Made by a program: the position numbers and the translations under genes. Positions 1 to 11,534 of a stretch of DNA of 64,000 bases are shown here, one piece after another; the first letter of the stretch is position 1; each line of letters opens with the position of its first letter. Under the pieces are notes generated by a model. It saw nothing but the letters and a program-made list of their open reading frames with translations, did not search any database and had not been told where the DNA came from. The DNA lies in the NCBI GenBank assembly GCA_025617745.1, contig CM046868.1, forward strand, positions 22,745,608 to 22,809,607, written 5' to 3'. The stretch is from Heliocidaris erythrogramma (lineage: Eukaryota > Echinodermata > Echinoidea > Camarodonta > Echinometridae).

Positions 1-2490
1 ATTGTGCTTCGTAAATCCTGTCTACCACAAGGCCCCTGAAGTGGTGGGAGGGGGTAGGTCCCCCCTTAAAAAAAATTATATGACATCATCTCCCTCGCAT
101 GCTAATAGATGCAGTTTTTCTTAGGCATGTAGCAAATCTGGAGAAAACCAGTCTACATCTACGGATTGAAGTGTTGGGCATGGGTTTTCCTCTATAAAGT
201 TGGAGAAGGCAAACTCTTTTTGCTCCTGCATGGCCCCTCAAAATACAACAAAATATATTGCATTTCATAAATTTTGATGTTAATAGGTGCAGTTTTGTAC
301 AAAATATCTCTGTATACCGTAATCGCCCAAAGTAAGAAAGGGCGGGAAGAGAGAGGGGTGAAACAATATCAATTTCGCCGACCCTTGCCCCTCCACAAGT
401 AAAAAAAGAATGATTTATCACTAAAACCGATACTTAAGTTTTAGAGTACAGTATGTGTATATAGTACTCTAGATTGCAAAAAATTCAATACTTAATTACG
501 AAGAGATCATTAATCTCTCGATCGCTTCGCTCGCTCTCATGATAACACAGTAGAAAATCTATCTGAATTTATAAAGGTCGGCCTATATGCTCTATCTTCT
601 GTAAATACATAACTTTGAAGTAGGCAGTAAATTGCCTTTGTGTTTAAAAGTACTCTTGACTGCAAAAATTTCAACATCACATGCCTTTTCTCGTTCTGTC
701 GTTCCGCTCCCTCGTCTAATGATAATAATCACAATTTGGTTTCTTATAAAGCGCCCATAATATTCATGACGCTGTGACGCTCAATAGTCCATTATACGTA
801 TATTGCTGACGTGGACACGCCTTCTGTCAACAAGGTTGTCGACAAAGCTGTATTTGTGATGATAAGACGATATGTTGACAAAGATCTTAATGTTGTTGAC
901 ATAATAATCAATTATTACTCACAAATATACGGATTCGTCAGAAAAGTGTTCCGAAAATCCTTCAGAAACGTGAGCCCGCCGGTAAAACTTTTCGCGCTAG
1001 TTTGATGCTAGCGAGTCGATCTTTCACCCCCCCCCCCCCAAAAAAAAAAAAAAAAACAGACCAAAATTTCTAGTCAGAAAAGACGTTAACTTTTTGTATA
1101 ATTATATTCCGATTTTTATCGAAAAATTGTGAAATAGTTGATATTTTATTTTGATTTGTTGAGTGTTGTTTTGACTAGTAATTTGTGTTTAGTTATCGGC
1201 AGTTTCGTAACTCAGTATTATACGTTTTATAAAGTTTGGGCACTGATAGGACGGTGTATGTTGACTTGAGTGATGAAATTTATGGACCGTTATATTTTTG
1301 TCGACAGTTGTCGACAGTCGGCGAAGAATCTGACCCGATATGTCGACAAAGAAATTTGTACGCGACGACAGCACTAATGACATAATTATGTAAGGAATTT
1401 ATCTGAAAAACGCTCTAGAAAGCCAACTTCCAATACTACAAAATCCAGAATCTCCTATTAAAGCTTATGGCCTATAATTCTCCCATGGTAATGCTCAGTC
1501 TCTATCCTCTCAGTCGCCCTACCCCGCTACCAGCGAAGAAAATTCATTTAATTCATCTCAGGCCTAATGAGTGATGGTGCAAAACAATGGATAATAATTA
1601 CACTTTAAAAGAACGCAAAATATTTTTTTCTAAGCCTCGCGCTTCCGAGAAAGCTTTCTTTGCCCGCCAGATGAAGAGTTTCGGCGCGTCTGTGTTATGC
1701 TATCATTAAATAGAATTACAGTTAAATGATCAACACTGATCACAAATGATCTTTTTACTCTTCCTGCTTAATTTTTAACTACTCTATGTCTCTCTGGCTT
1801 CCCCAGTCTCATCTCAACTTTTTTTTAAATGGTTCCCATATTTTCGTCAAAGTTGGTTCCCCCACCCCTTCATCGTGCTAAATATTACTCTGTATAACAC
1901 CTTTACGCCATTTTTCTATTTTACATAATTGTCTTTCTACTCATTTATTTTGATCTGGTATTTTACTTCCTTTTTCTGAAATTTTCTGAAATTTATGAAA
2001 TGGACCCATAAAGTGTCCATGAAACCTTATTGTACATAGTTCTATTGCAAATTATTACAAGATTTTGGGGGCTGAGATGGGTTCATAGAGGGCAAAAATC
2101 GACCCCCGTACCTGAAATATAGGGATGGGCATATTTCTCTTTTGACCCCCCCCCCCCCCCTTCCGGTGCCTGTGGGTCAATAATTTCCCATCTCTTTACT
2201 TCGATCTAACTGTTAGTAACTGTCGAAATTACTAATGAGAGCAGACAAACATGTTTTGTAGTCATCGTAGACGGCGTTTGAAATTAGAAATTAAACAAAC
2301 CAACATAATTTGCATTAGTTATATATTTTTCTGCATAATTTCTTCTCGAAAATCATCTGCAATAGTGCACCTATAAATAAAGAACGCACCAAATCCTCTT
2401 TAAAAACATGCCTGAACAGTAACTTTAGGCCCATTTTAAAATTTGGAAACAACATTCATGGTTTTATTCATCACCTTTTATTCATTACCT
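1..2490. other. Intergenic DNA, no gene seen
   Basis: AT-rich non-coding sequence. I see short C-runs (about 1027-1038 and 2148-2160) and two diverged copies of a repeat near 462-560 and 648-735, both starting with GTACTCT and containing a CGCTCGCTC- or CCGCTCCCTC-like core. GTCGAC palindromic motifs recur around 838-905 and 1300-1345. The longest open frames are under 115 codons, have no recognisable domain, and are treated as chance. Confidence 0.5.
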
Positions 2491-2646
2491 TTCCAAAAAA
2501 TATATGTTTTCATGAATCATCACAAAATCGCATTCTTACCCGATATTTTGACCAATTGACAACGGACTTTCCAAAAAATATATGTTTTCATGAATCATCA
2601 CAAAATCGCATTCTTACCCGATATTTTGACCAATTGACAACGGACT
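2491..2646. repeat. Perfect 78-bp tandem duplication
   Basis: Two abutting 78-bp copies, 2491-2568 and 2569-2646, each starting TTCCAAAAAATATATG and ending CAACGGACT, with no difference that I can see. Complete identity of a unique-looking, non-simple sequence indicates a recent duplication or an assembly duplication. Confidence 0.9.
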
Positions 2647-3760
2647 ATAAGGGATATAAAATTTATCTGATGGGATAAGTTCTGTGAAATTTCTGTGATG
2701 AATGCTTTTAAATAATACTTTTAAAACAAAGATTGCTCTTGACAACCTGAAAGCTCGTCAGAGGCTTGTCAGACATAGCAACAAGTAATGAATGCAAACT
2801 GGATTCCAAGTATTGTAGTTCATTCATTAATAACAGTTTCATGGAAGACCTCGTTACTAGGTCCCCAGGAAAGAAACATCCATAAATTTGAATAACTAAC
2901 TTTGTGAACAGGTCTATTGATGCTCTGAATATTTAATTAGATTTTCAGGTTTCTGAAAAATGAAGGCCACAAATCCTGTGTGTATCAGTAATAAAATTCA
3001 GAAAACGATAATACCATTGTGCATGGCACCTGTCATTTTTACCACCCTTATACTATTCAACGTCATTAATGATTCATGACTCTGGGTTAAAAGAGCAGCT
3101 CTGGAATTTCAGCTGCAAAGCACAATGACAATTGTTGTGCTCTCAATAACTACTGATACGCAAAGATTTTGTGGCATTGACTTTGATAGGTGCAGTGCCC
3201 CCTCCATTTTTCAAGTCCCTCAAAAGGGTCCCTTGTTATGTCTGTAATTTACTGCTTTTTGATAACTGCCCCTTTTTACTACAAAAGTGCCCCTTTTGAA
3301 AAACTTGTACAATATTTGCTCCTTTCAAGTCTGCCCCTTTTGCTCTGTAATGAGTGCCCTTTTCCCAACTGATATGAGTGTACCTTTTCAGATCTGATCT
3401 GAATTAAATGTCACTTTTAACTTCTGATATCAAGTGCCCCCTCTGATAGCCCCTCCCCTTATTAATAATGAGCACAACCCATTTTTCCTACATTTCCCAC
3501 TTTTTCTTACAAAAAGAGCCATATATTTTTTCAAAAAATCAGTCCGGTTTATATAGTAATAAGTTCCCGTATTTCTACATGACCAGTAAAATGTAAGACA
3601 GAGAAGCTGGAGTCAAGAGAGGGACAATGCCCTTCCCCTCCCACATCAAAAGATGTGTCATTCCACACGCTCGAACGTGCCCAAAGTCGAGCAACATTTA
3701 TCAAAATTATCAGAAAGAAAGGGGCATTTTGTCTGGTACTCGTAAGAGTCGGGACCCTAG
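2647..3760. other. Intergenic DNA with CCCCTTTT-rich stretch
   Basis: No gene. Between 3190 and 3450 the motif TGCCCCTTTT and close variants recur at irregular spacing, giving a diverged low-order repeat. Confidence 0.4.
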
Positions 3761-3765
3761 CCCCA

Positions 3766-3794
3766 AATACACACACACACACACACACACACGC
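3766..3794. repeat. (AC)n microsatellite
   Basis: A run of about 14 AC dinucleotides. It abuts the poly(T) at 3799-3810, which is the poly(A) end of the minus-strand LINE that follows, so the LINE may have inserted at this microsatellite. Confidence 0.85.
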
Positions 3795-3798
3795 ACAC

Positions 3799-5533
3799 TT
3801 TTTTTTTTTATAAGTGTTTTTGTTTATTCCTCCAAATTGAAGTTCTCATATATACATGTACAACATAACATAATAGTAAATATAAAACCAAATACATGCA
3901 CAAGTTATAAAGCACGTCATAACTCCAAGTAAACATAATGTACATGTAACAAATATAAGCAATATCCCTAACAATAATTATATTCAAAATATTTTAATAA
4001 CAAAACAAAGTGAAACTAAGAAAGAAGCTGGAGGAACTTGACATCCTAAAACTAAAAGGGGGGAAATAAATTAAAAAGAATTCAAACTTTCTCCACTTAA
4101 ACTTACTCCCCCCTTCTCCACCCCACCCACCCATATACACACAACACACACTCAGACACACTCCTCTCACAAATGGTAATCTGCTCACAAGAGAACAAAA
4201 AAAAGTACTACTAATAATAAATGGCTGCCCGTGAAAAGGATTAGAAAAAGAAAAAAAAACACAATTTGATCATACAGAAGCAGCATGATCTTCAACTGAC
4301 AATTTATAATAAAAAAAAAAAAAAAAAAAAAATGAAAACTTAACCTGATCCCATTTTTGCATATGTAAGCCCATTTTCCCTATTTTCATTGCCAATACCT
4401 TTTCCTCTTCCTTATAGTCCAAAATAATTTGCCTTATTCGTTCCATTGATGGTACCACACCCTCTGTTCTAGACTTGAAAATAATAAATTTTACAATAAG
4501 AATAACTGAATTACAACATTTAATTCTAAAGGAATTTCCTTCCAACCCAACAAATATACCCTCCCAATCCATATTCCCAATTTCATTCAAATCAAAATGT
4601 TGTAAAACTTCTTGCCATACCTGTTGAACCTTTCTGCAATACCAAAAAACATGTGAGTATGTTTCTACATGCATTTGACAAAAAGAACATAAGTTATCTG
4701 GAACGAATCCGAACTTAAACAAATGTTCTTTAGTATAAATAGCACCATGCAACAATTTAAATTGAAACTCCCTCTGTTTTCTGATGAGGGTTACTTTCCG
4801 GAGTCTAAGAAAAATTTCTTTCAATTCATAATCAAATAATCAAACTGAGTATGTCCATCTCTTATCTTTAAAGTATCAGCATTTTGAAGTTTTTTAATAA
4901 AAAAATCATAAATTCTTCTTGATTTTATATCCACAAATTTAAGATTATAGTCACAGATGTTTAACCTTATTTCAAACCCATGAACATCCCCTTGTAAAAA
5001 AATTATCAAAATCAACAACCTCTTTCCACTCTCTTGGAATAGCCTGAAAATTTTCATTAATTTTAAACAAACCATCACCTGTAATACCGAGATGCACAAA
5101 GTGTGCAGCAGGCTTCAAACTACTGTTCTCTACAATGTGATTCACTTGAATTATACCATGCTCATACAAATCCCTATCAAAGATCATTTTATTTGCAATA
5201 CAAATACATGTATGTCTATTATTAAATATAAAAGGGATAATTTGTGTGTTATTAAATTAAAAATTTCAAAATAAAATTGTGGAACTTTCAAATGTAATTG
5301 ACCAATATTATAATCACAGAGAAAAATAAATCTTCCTCCTACTATAACAATAATCAAAATAAACTTTCCACCCTGAATTATTATCCCCATATAAAAGCCT
5401 TTTCAACCACATTACTCTTTGAGTTTTAACAAATATCTCAAAATTCCACATTCTTAACCCCCCAAATTCATAGTCCTGAAACATAATTTTTCGTTTTATT
5501 CTATCTTTTCCGCCCCATATAAACTCAAAAGAG
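3799..5533 (-). mobile_element. 5'-truncated L1/Tx1-like LINE
   Basis: This is the 3' part of a non-LTR retrotransposon read on the minus strand. The C-terminal part of ORF2 runs from about 5533 to 4330 in several frames. The post-RT segment shows FIWGGKDRIKRK and GGLRMWNFE, then NKMIFDRDLYEHGIIQVNH, then the zinc-binding segment CSFCQMHVETYSHVFWYC. This order matches L1/Tx1-group ORF2 ends. Frames are broken at about 5310, 5190, 4970 and 4820, so it is dead. The 3' UTR reaches an AATAAA signal (plus 3826-3831) and a poly(A) tail (plus 3799-3810). The 5' end stops at a second AC microsatellite near 5538, typical of 5' truncation. Everything upstream (ORF1, endonuclease, RT core) is missing. 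Confidence 0.8.
4330..4824 (-). pseudogene. LINE ORF2 C-terminus with zinc-binding domain
   Basis: The longest open piece of the truncated L1/Tx1-like element. It has the zf-RVT-like pattern C-x2-C-x(7-8)-H-x4-C in CSFCQMHVETYSHVFWYC, preceded by FQFKLLHGAIYTKEHLFKFG, a hallmark of the region after the RT in L1-type proteins. It is a fragment with no promoter or upstream domain in frame. The reading frame runs on through the A-rich tract at 4312-4331, so the last residues are artefactual. Confidence 0.75.
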
Positions 5534-5537
5534 AGAG

Positions 5538-5800
5538 ATACACACACACACTAGGAGCACCCCCCCCCCCCCCCTGCGTTTGTTTAGCATTATGTCCGAG
5601 GACATTTTCGGACAGAGAACAAAAAAAAAATCATGACAACAATGGTCCTCGGAAGCCGGACAATAGTCCTCGAACGTCGAACAATGAATTTGTGCCTTAT
5701 TCCGTCGACTGTCCGAGGACGAGTAACAATAGAGGAACAATAGTTGTCCTCGGAAGTAAAGCCATGTAAACGTGCGTGTGTGTGCATGTGTGTGTGTGTG
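5538..5800. repeat. AC/GT microsatellites around a GTCCTCGGA repeat
   Basis: An (AC)n run with a C-tract at 5538-5574 and a GT-rich run at 5772-5800 bracket about 190 bp. In between, the 9-mer TCCGAGGAC or its complement GTCCTCGGA (one variant ends CGAA) occurs about five times, in both orientations. No coding signal. Confidence 0.6.
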
Positions 5801-6149
5801 ATGATTACTATTTAAACATGATATTTAAGTGTAAAGAAAATGGGCACGGACATGGATCAACACTGTGATAGTTGCATGACCCCTGTTGAATTTAATTCCC
5901 CCCCCCCTTTTTTTTTTCTCCTCATCATTAATTTTCAAGCCCTTTCCCTCTTCTGAATTCACAGAGACGCCTGGTTTCCTTCCTGTTACAGTATTTCACC
6001 CCCACCCGGGTCGCGTCTTTTTTTTTTGTAACCAAGCCTAGGCAGAAACCCCTTTTTGAAGACTTTGAACCAGACTACAAGTATCGGACTTGTATTTTCT
6101 TACTCAGTCACCTTATTTTTAAATAAGCAAAAGAAAATTTCGTAATATA

Positions 6150-6232
6150 AACTTCTGCCGAGGTTCGAACTCGTGGTTCTTTCACCAAGAGAGGACTGGA
6201 TTATCCGATTGCGCCACACAGAACAGCTGCTC
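6150..6232 (-). repeat. tRNA-derived module, left arm
   Basis: Read on the minus strand it shows an A-box-like TGGCGCAATCGG and a B box GTTCGAACC at tRNA spacing, most like tRNA-Arg. Acceptor and anticodon stems are degenerate, with mismatches in the acceptor pairing, so I do not call a functional tRNA. It is the partner of the copy at 10013-10090. Confidence 0.7.
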
Positions 6233-6609
6233 GTTGTTGTTGTTGTTGTTGTTGTTGTATTATGGCACCTTTGACACAAAAAGGTCCTGTGTGCCAGTCA
6301 CTGTAAAAACAGACGTCACATTGGTCGTAAGGTGTGGTCATAAGATAGTCCTTTATGAACCTATGTATATTTAAAGTCTTTAAAACCACAAAAGAGATTG
6401 AAGTTAATACTTTTTTTTTAATACTCCAAATGATGTGTCTCAAATTTATAGTAACAATTTGAAATATCATAAGTTTTCCTAGTACAGAGTACTCATGAAT
6501 AATATTACCATGTTAAAAATATCACATAGAATGTATTGAGTTGCATAGCCCTTTTCAAAAAAGAAAACTTCCAGATAAAGTTTAATCTCTTTAAAATATA
6601 CTTTCCTTC

Positions 6610-7978
6610 CTATAACTTAATGCCACAATCATACATAAAGCGTATTACATGTGACAAATTAGCTTTATCGTTAAGTATGTTTTTAAGTGTCATCTGTTGT
6701 GTTGTGTAATTTAGACGTCTTTGCAAACTGTTCCTACTATCTTCATACTTTTTGCAAATTAACAAGAAATGATTAACATCGTCGTACACAAGACAAATGT
6801 CACATAGACCATCTTTTTCTTTACCAATTTTATGGCGATAACTTTTAAGATGGGACAAAGAACCAAGTCGAAGCCTATTAATTATTATTTCTTGCCATCT
6901 TGGTATATTCCAAGACTTATACTGAAAGGAAACAATATTTTTTATATTCTTAATACCAGTGTTTTTTGATAGATTCCACTGCATTTGCCATTCATGTTTA
7001 ACTTCTTCCTTTAAAGATTGTTTAATTTCAGTAATGGATAGAGGAAGTGTGACATTAATATTTTCCTTAGTAGTAGCACTTTTAGCGAGCATGTCAGCCA
7101 TTTCATTACCCTGAATACCACAATGGCCTGGTATCCATTCAAAAATGACATTACAGGCTAGGTTACGGATGTTCAAAAGAGTATGACGAATGTCGCAGAT
7201 TAGTTTATTTTCAGGGTTATATTGCGAAATTGCTTGTAAAGCACTAAAACAATCCATAAAAATACACACATGCAGCGGCCGGAACTCCTCAACCCATTCT
7301 AAGGCCAGAAAAATGGCAAAGAGTTCTGCTGTGTAAATAGATACATTATCATTTTAGTCTAACATATTTAGAGTATTTAAAGTATGGGATATAAAAACTA
7401 CATCCTACTTTTTTAGTGGCAGGATTTAGTGAACCATCAGTATATATGTGAAGGAAATGTTTCCATTTAGTATGAATTATTTCTTTAGAGATTAGTTGCT
7501 TTTCATTTATATCTTCAATACACTTAATAGAATTGTATATTTCAATAGAGGTATGAGGTTCATTATATAGCCAGTAAGGAAAATGGTTATGAAGAGGGAA
7601 AGGAGAAGTTGGGTGGCTCCATCTCGCTTCAAAAGGCGTGTGATGGTAACTTTTCCCCCATTTGTCTGCAAAGTAGTGCTTCTGCCAACAGTCTTGTTGC
7701 ATTTGTTTATTAGGATGTGATGTATGTGTATTTATTTTAATGCTATATAACTGACACAAGAAATTACGGCGCATTTGAAGTGGGGGATCCCCACATTCAA
7801 CCTGAAGAGAATTTAAGGCTGTACCGTACAGGGCTCCTGTACATGTTCTCAATGCTTGGTATTGGATACTGTCATGCTTTTGTTTATAAGTTATAGATGC
7901 CGTATTCCAGCACTGGTTTAATAAGCGCTTTATAAATACGTAACAATGTGCAACTATCTGATCCCCAATCAAGGCCAC
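6610..7978 (-). pseudogene. LINE RT thumb, RNase H and zinc-binding C-terminus
   Basis: Two frames carry the rest of ORF2. The first (7978-7349) contains the RT thumb with QYQALRTCTGALYG and VECGDPPLQMRR, and the start of RNase H with the first acidic residue in IYTDGSLN. After a stop near 7349 the domain continues with TAELFAIFLALEWV (glutamate), then DCFSALQAI (aspartate) and IPGHCGIQGNEMADMLAK (His/Asp). A CX2CX7HX4C-like zinc motif follows near 6790. All RNase H catalytic positions are visible but split by the stop. Confidence 0.8.
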
Positions 7979-9713
7979 TGATGCACTTTAATAAGTTGAT
8001 TTTCTTTTTACATCGTGATACAATATAATTAATATGTTCATGCCAATCTAGTTTATGATCAAAGATTACTCCAAGGAATTTGGCAGAGGTACGGAGGTCA
8101 ATTACTTTATTATGTATCTTAAGTTTAACTTCTTTAGTTTTCTTATTGGTGAAGAGAACTGCTATCGTTTTGTTTGCAGATATTTTGAAACCCCATTCAT
8201 TACACCAATCATTAATAAGGTCCAGATTCTGCTGGATCTTTGTATTAATATATTTAATGTTCCTATTTGATTTCAATATCGCAATATCATCTGCATATTG
8301 TGATAGGCTTACACCCGAAATAGCTGCACCTAAATCATTAACAGCTATATTAAACAGAGTAGGACTAATAACGCTACCCTGTGGTATACCATTATCAGTT
8401 TCTTTCACACTGGAAAAACTACCATTTAACTTCACCTGAATCTTTCGGTGATGGAGAAAATTATGAATCCATCTGACAATACGTCCTTGTATACCTAAAC
8501 GTTCTAATTTAAAAATGACTGCAGTGGGCCACAGCATGTCATACGCTTTTTCTAAGTCTAGGAAGACAACCAAAGTACTTTCCTTATTTGCAAAAGCTTT
8601 ATTAATACTAGATTCTAATTGAACTATATGGTCTTTTGTGCTCTTTCCTTTCCGAAAGCCACACTGGTGGTCACTAAGTAATCCATGTTTTTCTAGATAC
8701 CAGACTAGTCTATTATTAACCATCCGCTCCATTAATTTACATGTGGTTGATGTGAGAGCTATAGGTCGGTATGATTTAGGATCAGATGGATCCTTTCCTG
8801 GTTTGAGAACCGGAAGAAGAACTGCTTCCTTCCAAGAATTAGGACAGTGTGAGGAGTGCCATATCATATTAATAATGACAAGTAAATATTTTCTTGCTTT
8901 TGAGGGGAGTTGTTTTATAAAAGCATTACTTATTCCATCCTTGCCAGGAGTGGTACATTTTGATAATGAAATTGCATATTGTAATTCAACTAAAGTAAAA
9001 GCATCATTAATTAGGGAATCATCATCTCTAATATCGAGTTTCTCTTCAATTTCAATTTTCTTCTTACAAAATTCGGTACTACAATTTTTATTACTACTTA
9101 CATTGGCAAAGTGTTTAACCAAATGATTAGCCTTATCTATGTCCGTTATTAAATCTTCATTGCCATCTTTTAGAACAGGTATATTAACTTTCTTTTGAGT
9201 CTTATTAATACGTTTAATCTTTTCCCAGATCTGCTTAGAAGAAATGTGGCTATTTATTGTATTACAAAATTGTTTCCAATCTTCTCTCTTTGCTTGTTTA
9301 ATGATTTTCCGAGCTATGGCACATGCCTTTTTATAGGCTATTAAATCTTTAGGGTGACATGATTTTTTCAAAGTTTTAAGAGCTTTATTCCTATTTTTTA
9401 TAGCCTGTTCACACTCATCATTCCACCAAGAGGTTGGAATTTTCTTATGTTTATTATCTACAAATTTAGGAAAGGACGAGTCAATTGCCTGTGTTAACTG
9501 TTCAATGAAGGTATTATATACATCATTACAATTTCCACTAGAGTCTGGTTCTAGAATAAACTCATCACATGCAATTTGAAATTTATCCCATTTACCCTTT
9601 TTCATGGACCATCTTGCAAATGATTTATATGGGGTAAAATAACATTTTTCATTCAATTCTAACACAACAGGGTGGTGGTCACTACCCCAGGTATCGGGGA
9701 CTACAGACCAGTT
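7884..9713 (-). pseudogene. Reverse transcriptase region of I-group LINE
   Basis: This open piece of about 610 residues holds the end of the endonuclease (SDHHPV), a linker with IPTSWWNDECEQAIKNRNKA, and RT motifs: SYRPIALTSTTCKLMERM, VVFLDLEKAYD, NGIPQGSVISPTLFNI, the catalytic LSQYADDIAIL, and FLGVIFDHKLDW. The frame also reads about 18 codons into the flanking palindrome upstream of 9713, so the apparent start codon near 9767 belongs to the host repeat and not to the LINE. A frameshift ends it near 7890 and the thumb region continues in another frame. Confidence 0.85.
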
Positions 9714-10012
9714 ACAGCTGCTCGTTGCCCTTGCTCGTTTTATTATATCGCTATAATTCGTTTTCATGAATATTCATGCAGATTAGTCTTGACGGAATAA
9801 ACCGTATTAGTATGAAAAAATGCGAAATCTGCCTAGGCTTGGTTACAAAAAAAAGACGCACCCCGGGTCGCGTGTTATTTTTTGGTAACCAAGCCTAGGC
9901 AGATTTCGCATTTTTTCATACTAATACGGTTTATTCCGTCAAGACTAATCGGCATGAATATTCATGAAAACGAATTTTAGCTATATAATAAAACGAGCAA
10001 GAGCATCGAGCA

Positions 10013-10090
10013 GCTGTTCTGTGTGGCGCAATCGGATAATCCAGTCCTCTCTTGGTGAAGGAACCACGAGTTCGAACCTCGGCAGAAGAT
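10013..10090 (+). repeat. tRNA-derived module, right arm
   Basis: The plus-strand counterpart of 6150-6232, with A box TGGCGCAATCGG and B box GTTCGAACC. It differs from its partner at only a few bases. The D and acceptor stems are imperfect, so it reads as a tRNA-Arg-derived Pol III promoter remnant and not a tRNA gene. Confidence 0.7.
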
Positions 10091-10116
10091 TATATTACGA
10101 AATTTTCTTTTGCTTA

Positions 10117-10152
10117 TTAGGGTTAGGGTTAGGGTTAGGGTTAGGGTTAGGG
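10117..10152 (+). repeat. Interstitial telomeric repeat, six TTAGGG units
   Basis: Six perfect consecutive TTAGGG units. The inverted partner arm has about 25 bp of unrelated sequence here (plus ~6095-6125), with both sides of the site otherwise matching. The telomeric repeat therefore replaced or was filled into this arm after the palindrome arose. Confidence 0.95.
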
Positions 10153-10255
10153 TTTAGAAAATACAAGTCCGATACTTGTAGTCTGTTTCAAAGTCTTCAA
10201 AAAGGGGTTTCTGCCTAGGCTTGGTTACAAAAAAAAAAGACGCACCCGGGTCATT

Positions 10256-10500
10256 TCCCCCAACTTGTTTCTACACAGTCAATGTTGTTGTAGTTGTAGT
10301 TGAATATGATGGCGCTCTTCAATCTCTCCAGATTATACGCGCCAGCCACTTTCGTCAGTGGGACTTCGGCTAAGGAAGGCCCACGTATAACGTCGATCCA
10401 TTTGGTGATTATTAGTTGCATGAAATCATTAGTGAAAAACAAATTATATTATATATATATATTCCATCACCTTAATTAGTACACGAAAGCCGAAGCGAAA
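10256..10500 (-). repeat. 3' end of a (CAA)-tailed SINE/LINE
   Basis: On the minus strand this ends in GATTGAAGAGCGCCATC followed by CAA-rich sequence. The same end occurs at 54686-54900, with about 40 bp closely matching. It is a dispersed retroelement 3' end. Its coding part, if any, is not present. Confidence 0.5.
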
Positions 10501-11530
10501 TAGCAAAAATTCAATAATTCAGTTTAAGAATTGTGAGATAAATGCAATGCGCGCGATACTAACTGTTCATGGAAAAAGCAGACTAACCAAAACGGTTAGT
10601 GGCATGTACATCTTCTTATAATATAATACACTAAGGATTTCGGGCTCTTTTTTTGGTTCAAATAGGCTCCTCCCCTGGCCCTTTCGGTCCCCGCCTTTTG
10701 GTACCCACGGGTGGGGAAGGGTTCTTAGGGTGGTGGGAGGCACTTCTTGAGGGCTGACGTCCCGTCCATATTTCATAAATTCATTTTTAAACATTCAATT
10801 TCCGCAGGGAGTAGGCCTAATAATTCCACCAACCCATAAAACGGGTTTGTAGCTTCATCCCCAGCCAAGCCATATACCTTTCCCTGTGAAGGGGAGCTAT
10901 GCCGAAGAACAGCATGGCCATATTATATCCGCATGGCTTCAGTGTACAGTACAGTATTATACACACGTGTTAGATCACAGGTATAGAGTTACATCATTTG
11001 AAGCTTCATGGTCACACACACAGTTTAGTGTGTATGTTTCACGACGTTCGCTACCGGTAATTTGACACTTTCTCAGAAAATCTGATAAGAAGAAAATTCC
11101 TTCGAAAATATTTCCATAATGATTATGAATACGTATAATGATATTAATCCCTTCTCCCCTCGCCCTGAGGGTGATGGGATGACAATGGAATGGGGGGAGC
11201 TGGAGGGGGGGGGGGGTAGTAGGGGGAAGTCAATCCGTCGGTCCTCCCAAGACCCATATAAGGGGGCCATAATCCCCCTGAAAATAAAAAGACAAATTCA
11301 TTTTTTCTCATTTTGCATCCTCTACAGGGGACGTACCGCTAATTATGGATGTTACTCTGAGTATTAATAAACCACAGAAACATTGCAATTAGATCAAATC
11401 GCTCCCTCTAGGTCTATGCATGGATATTCTACTCGAACATTATTATATCCATATCATCAATTTTCATCAAGATTAAAAGGAATTTTCTTCAGAACTCATG
11501 CAAGTTTTGGATAAATAAGACATATTCACA
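10500..11530. other. Intergenic DNA, no gene seen
   Basis: No coding signal or recognised repeat beyond a G-run near 11205-11216. Confidence 0.4.
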
Positions 11531-11534
11531 TGAT

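Larger units (their letters stand above)
6237..9713 (-). mobile_element. I-group LINE with RT and RNase H, 5'-truncated
   Basis: A non-LTR retrotransposon inserted in the left arm of the palindrome. The target duplication ACAGCTGCTCGTTG is at 6223-6236 and 9714-9727. The minus-strand 3' tail is (CAA)n (plus 6234-6258). The element begins inside the endonuclease, whose last motif GSDHHPV is retained. It continues through RT, the RNase H domain and a zinc-binding C-terminus (CDICLVYDDVNHFLLIC). RNase H after RT plus a CAA tail points to the I/Nimb group. Coding is broken near 7890-7980 and 7350, so it is inactive. Because the inverted arm is uninterrupted, the pre-insertion site can be read directly. 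Confidence 0.85.
6001..10255. repeat. Large palindrome of tRNA-containing element, split by a LINE
   Basis: Two inverted copies of a ~375-385 bp unit meet at about 9868. The left arm is 6001-6232 plus 9715-9868 and is interrupted by a LINE; the right arm is 9869-10255. Each unit begins and ends with the same ~40-bp inverted terminus containing CTGCCTAGGCTTGGTTACA, an A-run and GACGCACCCGGG. That terminus therefore occurs four times, at about 6027, 9829, 9884 and 10211. Between the termini lies a tRNA-derived module. Outer flanks read ATTTCACCCCCA on the left and ATTTCCCCCA on the right, a possible imperfect target duplication. The architecture resembles a MITE or foldback element rather than an ordinary SINE. 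Confidence 0.8.

Noticed and set aside
6150..6232. Functional tRNA-Arg gene here or at 10013-10090.
   Set aside because: Acceptor stem mismatches and a poor anticodon stem; both boxes are present but the cloverleaf is broken.
9714..9767. Apparent start codon of the 627-codon RT frame at 9767.
   Set aside because: The first ~18 codons lie in the flanking palindrome beyond the target duplication, so the start is fortuitous.
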